Shown here: positions 47,160-56,839 of the stretch, piece by piece | Layout: every line of letters begins with the position of its first letter | Position numbering within the stretch: position 1 is the stretch's first letter | NCBI GenBank assembly: GCA_023375675.1 | Contig: JALQBC010000053.1 | Coordinates: 124,001-188,000 of the forward strand | Direction: 5' to 3' | Length of the DNA: 64,000 nt | Source of the DNA: Cytospora piceicola | Lineage: Eukaryota; Ascomycota; Sordariomycetes; Diaporthales; Cytosporaceae | Notes under the pieces: model-generated | Told to the model about the DNA's origin: nothing | Seen by the model: only the letters and a program-made list of their open reading frames with translations | Database searches by the model: none | Made by a program: the position numbers and the translations under genes

Positions 47160-48920
47160 AAATAAGTAAACACTACTACCGTTAAATTTAACTACTATAA
47201 CAGCTTTATTAGTTATATATACACAGCTATATAATACATTATATAGTAGTAATATATATTACTACTTATCGTATCTTCCTTAGAATATACCTTACTTATT
47301 ACCCCGTACTATTAATCTAGCTATCGACCTACATAACACTACTTACTCTGTTATCGAAATGTATAAGGCCTACGCCGAAAGGCATACCGATCTAGCAACT
47401 AGCGAAAACCATACAGGGGTTAAAAGGAAAGAAGATAGCACTAACCACCTCGCTAGATTATTAACTACACATAAGGCCACGATTATAGATACTATTAGTA
47501 AGTTATTCGTTATTCGACTAGAACAGACAATAAATTATTACTAAGGACTCTAAAACACAACGAACACTCCTCTACAGCACTCTAAACACAGGGATAATAC
47601 TATCATTTATTTATATATCTAAACGGAAATTAATACCGCTAAGATACTATAACTAGCCGTATCTCCTTACCGCTCTAAAACTATAGCCGAAACGTATTAA
47701 AGGTAGCAGGATAATACAAGCCTATATATACGATAAGGGACGTACTAAGCACAACTCCTTCCTTATTCTCTAGCTATATAATACCGTATCTGCTCTAATA
47801 TAATAAATATAATACAGGGAAAAGCAAATAAATTCCCGTAAATATATATATATACTTATACTACTCGGCTATCTTCCGTAAACTCTTAAAAAAGTAATCG
47901 TGTTTTATTTATACCGCTAAGCTAAAGACTATATATAAACATAATAAAGTATATATATTATCTAGCTATTAATAACGAAACAAAGCTTACTTTCGGAAAT
48001 AGATTACTCGAAGGTATAGATATAGCTTCTTTTAAGCCGCAGTATAATACAAAGATTACCGTTAAACAGGAAAACCCTACCCTCCGAACCCTATAGTAAC
48101 ATTCGAAGAACCCTATCCGTACTATTCGTCTTACACATACCTATTATTCAGTATTACTACTAACTTCCTTAGCTAATTATCTACCATAAGAAAAAGTACC
48201 TTAAAACCCTTTAAACGGCTAGCCTAATTACAGGTAATAAAGAAAGGTACTTAAAAACCAAGAACCTATTAATCTCTAAAAGCATCTATCGTATATAAAT
48301 ATATTTACTAGTAACTTAACTTAACTAATATAAAACGTTTAAGGTCGAATACGTAAGCTAGTCGTCCGCCTAAATAAAATAAGACCTGCCCGGTTCGCGA
48401 CTTTATTTAGAATTAAAAACTAAATACTTTTAAGAGCGTTAAGGACGTAGTTTTCTTTTACTCTTTCTCGGATATCCTTTATAAAAAGGCTATTATTAAT
48501 AAGATTATTATAAAATACGAGTCCTCCCTTTATTCGCGCGATATATAACCAGTACCTCTTACTAAGAATTATCCCGTTACTTACTTCTAGGTTTATAGTA
48601 AACCTAGCCGCGAATACTATCTAATCCTACTAATACCCCTTAAGCAGGTATATATAATATCCGACTTCGTATCCCTGCCCGCAGATATCACCTACCTAAT
48701 ACATTAGCGCCTAAGCAGCCACTATTCTCATATCGCCTATAAAGGTTAAGGGGTATAGCTCCTTTAATTAGTTAAAGCGGTATAAGAGTTATAACGTTAA
48801 AGAAACTAAAAGGGAAGGGAAAGGGATATTAGGTTACAGGACTTAGGTAATAATCGATAAAGCCTTCTGTCAGAAGGCAGACCTAGCAAATATACGGATT
48901 TATATTTATAGGCTATAGCT
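47160..48920 (+). pseudogene. unknown protein, about 585 codons, less mutated 5' part
   Basis: Frame 1 is open apart from TAA/TAG. The stretch 47359-47541 begins with an intact ATG and has no stop for 61 codons (MYKAYAERHTDLATSENHTG), unusually intact here. Further segments: ATIIDTISKLFVIRLEQTIN, YQLAINNETKLTFGNRLLEG-like sequence near 47960, PTLRTLQQHSKNPIRTIRL, and a basic region. No domain recognised. At about 48.9 kb the protein-like reading passes to frame 2, so this and the next entry may be one gene. Confidence 0.5.
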
Positions 48921-50205
48921 TATCTCTTTTAGTTATTTTATAAGACAAACAACCTTCGCCTTTCTTTCTTTATTACTTCTACTAGCTACTACGTCTTCTA
49001 TTATTTCTGCACGTCTCGCTACCTAGTATAGCTAATACAGACCTTACCGTACTCGTCTTAAAGGCCTTTAAAAGACGTACTTTAAGCTATAATATAAAGT
49101 ACTTATCGGTAAGGTACTAGTAAGCTTTTATACAGAGCGAATTTCCCTTAAAGGACGGCTATATAACCCTTTATAAATAATCACCCGACGATAATAATCG
49201 GTCACGGATCGATTAAATCATTTACCTATATAACCTAGATAAGAAGAGGCTTATAAAGTTAATAATACTAAAGAGTAAACGTAAAAGTACTAGCTCCTCT
49301 TATATAAAAGAAGCTAAGCGCTAGGCGTTCGCAGCGGTATAAAAGGCTATATAATAAGATAGCCTACTACTCCTTTATACTATAACCACTTAGAAAACGT
49401 ACTTTCGGGTATAGGTCTATTATACCGGATAAAAAGCCTTTACACCTCGTTATAAAGATTAAACCGAGGCTAACAGAACCTAATATCTCGATATCTCTTC
49501 CCTAGAAAGAACCGCGGAATACTAAAGCCTTATCTAAGCTATTAAAAAAGACTATACCGGCGTCGGACTATAGCTATTAAACTATTCATCTAGTATATAA
49601 CAGTAAAACTACCCTAGCGACAACATAGTTCCGTCTAGCTAACGCTACCTTAGTCCCTCGAGTAAACAGCCGAGATCTTCTATCTACTAGTAAGAAAACT
49701 ACCTTAGTAGCAACACGGTTCTGTCTGTCTACTAGCAGGAAAACTACCTTAGTAACAACACGGTTCCGTCTGTCTACTAACAGAAAAACTACCCTAGTAG
49801 TAATACGGTTCCGTCTGTTTACTAACAGGAAAACTACCCTAGTAACAACACGGTTCCGTCTATCTAACACCACCTTAGTCCTTCGAGCAAGCAGCCGGAA
49901 TCTTCTATCTAACAAGCCGTACTACCTAATAACAGCAGCTAGATATCGGGTAAACGTAGTAAGAAAGAAAGGGAATAGCTTAAAGTCGATATCCGAGTTA
50001 AAAAGCATAGTAAAAAGGAAGACATCGTCTCTTTTAAAAATTATATAGGGGTAACTAAAATAAATAATCGAAGTAAATAAAACAAGATTATATATAAAGA
50101 AAGACAGGTATAAGTTTATCACAGAGCTAACTATTCTTATTACATAAAGAGGTTATCTTTCTAAAAGCCTTAAAGAGGTTATAAGTTTCCTAGTACCTGC
50201 TTTTA
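48902..50205 (+). pseudogene. Ser/Gln-repeat protein, possibly continuation of the previous gene
   Basis: Frame 2 without TGA, about 435 codons. Reading: SIANTDLTVLVLKAFKRRTL, PLKDGYITLYKQSPDDNN, a helical Ala/Gln segment (KEAKRQAFAAVQKAIQQDSL), LDISSLERTAEYQSLIQAIK, then about five 15-residue repeats (SSNTVPSVYQQENYP), then a basic C-terminus (GKRSKKEREQLKVDIRVKK). Gln/Ser/Asn repeats suggest a disordered or prion-like segment. The minus-strand ORFs at 49586-49915 and 49922-50122 are shadows. Function unknown. Confidence 0.5.
49630..49875 (+). repeat. 45-bp in-frame repeat, about 5 copies
   Basis: CAACACGGTT recurs 45 bp apart (for example 49711 and 49756); each unit is 15 codons of the Ser/Gln-rich gene. 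Confidence 0.85.
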
Positions 50206-50340
50206 AGGTTATTATTATACATTATTATCCGTCTAAGTTAATATAAAAACATAACGTTATTCTTAGCTGCTTTTAATCTCCCCTTTTTCAACTATAAACC
50301 ACGTTAATATATACACTTCTCTTTAACAATAACTAATACT

Positions 50341-51590
50341 CCTTTTTCAGGCTTATTTTCTCTACCGCACATTATACGTATTTACTTACCGCGTCGCTAT
50401 AGCCTCTACAGGTTTAAACTAAATAATAATAACGAGATTTTAATATATAAAGCTCTCTCTGCTCACTTATTAAGTTCTAGCCTGCTAACTAACATAGACA
50501 GGAAAAATAATAATATTTCTAAAAGGCTACGATTCGATCTCGTTATATATAACGGTAATATTAATTATTTAGAATACTGTAAGGCTTACGCCTATAATAA
50601 GTCTGTAACAGGTTACTACCTTAAGTATAACCGGTTCGTTAATATAGTTTCTAAAGACCTTTGCTTAGCTATTATTAAAGCTATATCGTACTAGTATAAG
50701 CCGCTACTAGCCTAGGATTATCGTTGTAGTATCTAGCTTCGATAAAGGTAAAGCTCGATACTAAGTAAGACATACTCTCTACCGTTTAAGGTCGGCTACG
50801 AGATTACTTAGTATTATCCGCGGCAGTTTGCTATTATCTACGCAATAGTTTCGCTCGATACATCTCGCATCGGCGATTCTTAAATTAGCACTTCGAGTAA
50901 GATACAGGTGCGTTATACGGTTTTCGAGGGCGTTAAGTATGTTACGTCTTTAACAGATTAACATTACGATAACGCTATGTTACTCTCTAATCCAGAATCT
51001 TCATCTGTCCTGTATATTGTAAAGGATCAGTTAGGGATTAAAGATCTCTTCTTTTCCCCTCTACAGGGAAGCCGAAGGCGGTCAGATATCTAGTAGTATA
51101 CACTTAAAGTTTCGAGTACAGACTCGTAACTCTATATTTCGAACGATATAGGTTTTCTGCTTACTATTTAAAAATATAAACTTACGTCTCGCTAAGGTAT
51201 TAAGATCCGTAATTTAGGTATAAATAGAATCAGCTTACCGGCAACTACATTATAGACGGTTCTATAGCTACTAGGAACCCTTCGATAAAACCGCCTCTAT
51301 AAGCTACACAGAAACCTTCATCCACTTCGCATATACCTACTACAAGTTAATCGTCCCGATATATCTATATATTTAGTATATTTCGGGATTAATATTATTA
51401 TAATCTATACTTATATCCCGAGAGAGAAGGTAGAGCTCTATAATTCAGTCTCTCCTTAAACGATCTAGCAGTATATACTAGTTAGTAAAGATAAGTTTAT
51501 TACAGAGATCTAGAAACGCTAGGGATTAAAAGATCGAGATATCGCTTTAATAGTAAGTCTTAGCTCTTCCGGCTTTTTCTAGAGCTAACC
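50341..51590 (+). pseudogene. unknown protein, about 415 codons
   Basis: Frame 1 without TGA. This part is less affected than most: long runs lack any stop. Readable segments: RFDLVIYNGNINYLEYCKAY, NIVSKDLCLAIIKAISYQYK, LPFKVGYEITQYYPRQFAII, DTSRIGDSQISTSSKIQVRY, VLYIVKDQLGIKDLFFSPLQ and RPDISIYLVYFGINIIIIYT. This looks like a folded alpha/beta protein, but I cannot name the family. The next entry in frame 3 may be its continuation. Confidence 0.5.
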
Positions 51591-52442
51591 TCTTACTTTA
51601 AGTAGTTTCGAACTAACAAAAACCGTACTACTATCTTAAATATCTACCGAAAAAAGAACCGGACAGACTACACCTAAACGTTACTAAATAAGCTTACTAA
51701 CGACCCTACATACCTTTTCTTTAATACTTCCTCTCGTAATATTTATAATCTAGTCTTTAAAACGCTACGCCCCTTTCTCTAGAGCAATCCTCAAGCTCTT
51801 ACCCTTCTAAAACCATTCTTACTATACCTAGAATTATAACGTATAGAAAACTTCTTCTATACATTAGCTAGTCTCGACAATACTACTATAGTAATATCGT
51901 ATAAAGGCAGCTATAAAAAGAAAGCTTATATTACTAAACTAGTCTTTATTTATTCTAATAGACACGAGTACTACGTTAGTTATATTCGTCGGGATAACCT
52001 TAACTACCCTTCTAAACTAACTACATCCCCGATATTATAGCTTAGGTTTTCTTTAAAGAACAAGAAGCCTTACGTAGCTAAGATCGAAACGATATCACGC
52101 CCATCTAATACCAGTTTATTAGAGTAGCTTAAAATACCTTAGACCGGACAGTTAGAATAGTAGTTCTCTGCGAGGCAATATAAAGTATATTATAAAGACC
52201 AATCAAGTCCAGCAACAAGGCAAACCTTTAGGTAAATCAACAGGCTACTAGAGAAAGGAACTATAACTAAGACGATATAAGCGGAAGTATAAGCACTAAG
52301 TACTTACTTATCGTATCTTATAATAGATCTATATTAATTATCGCTGTTTTATCACGAGAGAGAAACAGGTTTAACAACTATTAAGGTACCTGATCTAAGT
52401 CCGTATAAGCCTTCTTCTAATATATATACCCTATATATATAA
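51591..52442 (+). pseudogene. unknown protein, possibly the tail of the preceding gene
   Basis: Frame 3 to TAA 52440-52442, about 285 codons, no TGA. Reading: NDPTYLFFNTSSRNIYNLVF, PQALTLLKPFLLYLELQRIE, VISYKGSYKKKAYITKLVF, NRHEYYVSYIRRDNLNYP and IIDLYQLSLFYHERETGL. A change from frame 1 near 51.5 kb would join it to the previous entry. Family not recognised. Confidence 0.5.
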
Positions 52443-53160
52443 CACTACCTAAGTAGCTTAAAGAGTTTTATTACTTAGCGCGGCTTTACGCTCGGAATCT
52501 GCGCGTTATCTATACACACTGCCGCGCGTTCGCGCGCTGTCTATACGTACTACCGCGCCTCCGCGCGTTACAATCTAGCCTTACGCTTATATCAATTATT
52601 ACGCGCTAACCCTGTGCGCTTATATCTATAACCTGCGCGCTTGTTCTTAGTAGGGCTACGTAATAAAACCTAAAGGTTTGCTTATCTTACAGGTAAAAAC
52701 CTCTCTTCCTTCGCACCTCTATACCGACCTTATTCAACATAGCCGCCTATTACCTATAGCCTAATCTTACCGAGAAAGCTAACTTATTAGACATAAAACT
52801 TATACAGAGTGTTAAAACTAACAGATCACTGTAAAGGCTCGACGCAGCACTTAAAATTAGTTATTAATAAGAAACGCGCAATATCTAGCTAAAAGCCGGT
52901 TTCTATATATAGTATACCTAGTAGTTTAGTAGTAGCATTACCTAGTTAGCTTTAGCACAGCTACCGGACTTAGACCTTCGAGGTATTACACGTTCTATCT
53001 CGAATATTATACCTTATAAGACTCTATAACTTCTTATCTAACACCTGTTCTATATTTCGTATCGTAGTTCTATACGCTACGGTAGGTACTACCTATATTC
53101 GAATACAAAATCCGATATAATAAAGAGCTAATAATATTTAGGCTAGCTATAAGAGCACGA
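52443..53160. other. intergenic with a CpG-dense patch
   Basis: No gene supported. At 52475-52640 there are many CG and GCGC steps: two related segments containing CTGCCGCGCG and CTACCGCGCC, then GCGCG-type words, in contrast to the AT-rich surroundings. It may be a promoter or a segment with few CpA sites. Confidence 0.45.
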
Positions 53161-53161
53161 C

Positions 53162-54055
53162 TATAGCTATCTAACTATCCGAGATACCACTACATCTCTA
53201 GCCCCCCCGTAATTAGCCTTAACGAGTAACATCACGCTACTAACGACTACTATTAATAACGATAGTAACAGCGACAACGATAACGATATTCAATCTTATA
53301 GCGACTAGCTTAAGCAGCCGTAGCTATTCGAGATAAAGAACAACGAACGTAGTTTCCTAGAATTAAAATACCTTCCGGCTATCTTCCTATACCGAACATA
53401 CGTTTCAGTTATTAAAACAGCTCAGAGGGTATCCGTATATACCTTTTAAAGCAAGTTAAAGCTCGATATCTATTCTGCTTAAGTTATATATATCGCTAAA
53501 AAGCTATTCGAAGTTACTATTTAGATAGAGCACGGACGACTATATATACGACTTAATAGTAGTATAAGTATATTATTTAATAGCTTAAGGCTAGCCGGAG
53601 CAGAATATAAGGCTGCCGGAAGAATCCTTAGTTAGTTTTACTCGGCGGTTTATAGCGATGCCTACTTTATACGAGAGTTTAAATATAGGGAAGCTCTAAC
53701 TAGTTATATTACTTTAAAAGTAAACGGCGATACTACTAAGCATAGCTACCTTTATATCTAAGGGAACGTATTATCGATTTCGGTGATAACTAGCTAACTT
53801 TAGCTAGCAGGTAATAAAGCTAAAGGCTAAAGTTTTATAAACTCGGTTATTCTGTATAGAACGTTCTTAATTAGTCTTTATAACCCTTTATTCACGATAC
53901 AGGAATTTAGTAAATTAGAATAAGTCAGACTAAATTTATAAATTTACATTTACTCTAAAATTATTATACTACTATATATAGTTTATTCTGCTCTGTAGGC
54001 ATCTTCTACCCTTAATATTAAGAAAGAACGGTAGGATCCTTCTTATCGGCTATGA
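53162..54055 (+). pseudogene. unknown protein, about 295 codons
   Basis: Frame 2 ends at an intact TGA (54053-54055). It begins with a Ser/Asn/Asp-rich stretch (INNDSNSDNDNDIQSYS), then a globular part: FEIKNNERSFLELKYLPAIF, LFEVTIQIEHGRLYIRLNSS, RLAGAEYKAAGRILSQFYSA, EALTSYITLKVNGDTTKHSY. An acidic linker followed by a mixed alpha/beta domain is visible. Family not recognised. Confidence 0.5.
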
Positions 54056-54455
54056 GATTATTTAAAGACCGGTAGAGTAGATAATCTACCCGAAAGCTAT
54101 CTTTATAGGTAACTAGGCTGCTAGGTAGGTACTTCGTAATCGTATAGTACGACACGTTGTTAAAAGTGTATACTTTTACGCTTAGTTTATTAAGCTTAGA
54201 TACTCTAGTACAATATTAGCTATATCCTCTGTATAGCCGGGAATGTCGGGGATATCGGTATCTACCGAATACTTTAATACGTATACTCGGTAACACCTTG
54301 CTTCGTATATATTACGCTATCTAAATCTGCAGGAAAGTTATTATCTCCGCTACTAGCTCTTCTATATAGTCTTATACTAAGTTTATTCCCTACTGGTTAC
54401 CCGCTGCTAGTTCCCCGCTCCTGCTATAAATAAAAGTTAAGCTAACGCCCTACTA
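54056..54455. other. intergenic, nothing recognised
   Basis: AT-rich. No frame supported on either strand; leads into minisatellite locus D. Confidence 0.3.
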
Positions 54456-54770
54456 TACGCTCGGCTCCTTTAGCTAGCTCTACTTTCTAGCTAGCTCCAG
54501 ATATCCAGCTAGCTCTTATCCTCTAGCTAGTTCTACTCCTTTAGCTAGCCAGGCTAGCTCTACTCCTCCAGCCAGCTCTACTCTTTTAGCTAGCTCTACT
54601 CCTCTAGCTAGCTCCACTCTCTAGCCAGCTCTAAATATCCAGCTAACTCTTATCCTCTAGCTAGTTCCACTCCTCCAGCCAGCTCTACTCCTTTAGCCAG
54701 TTCCACTCCTCCAGCCAGTTCCACTCTTCCAGCTAGTTCCCCGCTCCCGCTACCAACTCCTCTATATAGC
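54456..54770 (-). repeat. 17-bp minisatellite, locus D (inverted)
   Basis: Units AGCTAGCTCTACTCCTC and CCAGCTCTACTCCTCCA, about 17-18 copies, in the same (inverted) orientation as locus C. It lies just upstream of the oxygenase pseudogene. Confidence 0.9.
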
Positions 54771-54900
54771 TAACCCGCTTTATACTACACGCTACATTTA
54801 GGTTATATCGCTCTAGCCTACTCGACAACTACCTAGGTAGGTAAGATTTAGATATATATTTACCTTAGTTTATAAAGGACAGCTAACTTAGTTTCTTATC

Positions 54901-56541
54901 GACTAAGTTATTATATTATTACCGAGGCCTTTATTTCTCGAAAGCCTACCTTTAGATACTTCGCAATATCTAGCTATACTACCTAAGAAACGCCCCCGCT
55001 CTTCTAACTAGTTACCCTATAAAAAGGCTAAGGCCGGGACCCTACCCTAGTAGTAGTAGCGTATCGAGAATATCGATAAGACGTATAACCCTAATACCCT
55101 GCTAAACGTAATCTAAATCGAATTTCTCCGATAAGCGTTAACCGCGCTCTTTACGGTCGGCGGTAAGATTAACCTAACTAACAATAATCCCGAAACTAAC
55201 GAAAGAAGGGGTCTTATTACTATACGCTAAGACTCGGGACCTAAAGGCCAATATACCCGTAAGATATCCTTTCCCCTTAAGAATGTAAGAGCCGATTAGG
55301 TTAGATTTACCTAGCTTATTCGAGACTATAACCCTACGACCTTTAGCCGAGGTAACTAGGAAGTGTTCGATAAGTCTTACTGTAAAGCGAGTAAAATAGA
55401 CACGTAACGCTTTTCATCTAACTACTTTCCGGACGATAACTATATTATAAAGAAGATTACCTAGTCTTTAGCTTCTCTTTATAGTACTTATAGTACTTTT
55501 AAAAGGGTTAGGGCTGAACTTTATAAGCTTAATATAAGTACTTCTTTTTAATAGTATTAGTATATAATATCCTAAACTTAGAAATATAGGTCTACTCTGC
55601 GCTATCGGGAAAGTTTCAGCCGTATATAGATATACCTCGTTTTAATGAACAGTTAAAATTATTAGTAGTTTACCTTCTAAGTTTATATATAAGTAAGTCC
55701 TTTTATATTACTTTTTAAATAAGAACGGCTATTAATAATACTTTTTAAAAGGCGAGCTTACAATCCGCCGTAAGAATAAAAAGCGAGTTTATAATTAAAG
55801 ACCTTTAAGCTTAACATATATATAATAAGCAGCTTTTTACTTAAACGAAAAGTATAAAGTTAACGAGGTAAAAGATAACTACCGGGTAACACTAACCTAC
55901 AACTTATACTAGGTCCCCCTTCTCTTAAGCCTTTAAAGTAAAATCAATAACGATATTAGCACGCTTACGTAGGTTAAAATACTAAACAGACTTCTTAACT
56001 ATAAAAAGTATATAAGAAATTATAAGTTATTTAGCTATACTCTTATCTTCCTCTATATATTATTTATTTACATCTACCTTTAGTAGGCACCTTAAGCTTC
56101 GCTACTACTCAGTACTACCTATATACTACTCCTTACCTAAAGGGCAATATCGAAGAGTATCTTAAAGGTACAGATATATTAGTATTCTAAGCATTTAAGC
56201 GCTTAAGGTATAATATATAAGTTACTACTATAATCGACGACCGCGAATATAATAAGTAAGTTAGGCATAATTAGTTTATAAGAAGCGAAGACAACCCGCC
56301 GGATACTATTATATACTATATAGGTAAGAAATTATATACGCTACTCTTTCTTAACTAAGTATAAAATAAAGAATACCTTTCTCCGGGAAAGTTTTATTAA
56401 GGTTAGATAGAGTATTAGTAGCGAGATAACTAGTCTAATCCGATAACGGTTTATAATTAGAAAAAGGTTATATAGCTTAATAGCTACCCGTTCGATAAAG
56501 CTTTAAAGCTTATATTATTAGCTATTGTAATAAGTTTATAA
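54901..56541 (+). pseudogene. 2-oxoglutarate/Fe(II)-dependent oxygenase, prolyl-4-hydroxylase-like
   Basis: Protein-like segments fall in all three frames in the order of one family. Frame 1 (54901-55580): TVGGKINL, FDKSYCKASKID, RVRAELYKLN. Frame 3 (about 55563-55670): SGKFQPYIDIPR, the iron-binding H-x-D block with His now Tyr. Frame 2 (55660-56060): GELTIRRKN, AAFYLNEKYKVNEVKDNYRV and TLTYNLYQ, the second iron His (family C-E-H-E-V) again Tyr. Frame 1 (56100-56541): GTDILVFQAFKRL, IDDREYNKQVRH; stop TAA 56539-56541. The enzyme uses 2-oxoglutarate, O2 and Fe(II); its substrate is unknown. Frame changes are indels or lost introns. Both active-site His codons went CAY to TAY. Confidence 0.7.
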
Positions 56542-56835
56542 CCTTAAGCTTATCGACTTAATAACTAATTTATTATATTAAATACAGATAGGGAACGAGC
56601 TAACTAACTAAGCATACTACTTAGCTACGGTAATTCTAGTAGAGTTTAACTAAGATAGAAGATTATTATCGAAGGCTATCTGTAGCGAGCTAGGTAGTAG
56701 TCTTAAGGATTAGTGAAATAAAAGGGTTCGAGGGCTTTAGATTAGGTAATTTTAAAAAATATATATACTTAGTTTATTTATACTATCTTTAGATAGTATA
56801 CAATAAAGCTATTACTATCTTTATAGCTGTAAATT
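56542..56835. other. intergenic between convergent genes
   Basis: No frame supported. Contains a short inverted repeat ACTATCTTTAGATAGT (56783-56798). Confidence 0.35.
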
Positions 56836-56839
56836 AACT

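Noticed and set aside
49586..50122. Minus ORFs of 109 and 66 codons
   Set aside because: Shadows of the Ser/Gln 15-residue repeats and the basic C-terminus on the plus strand.
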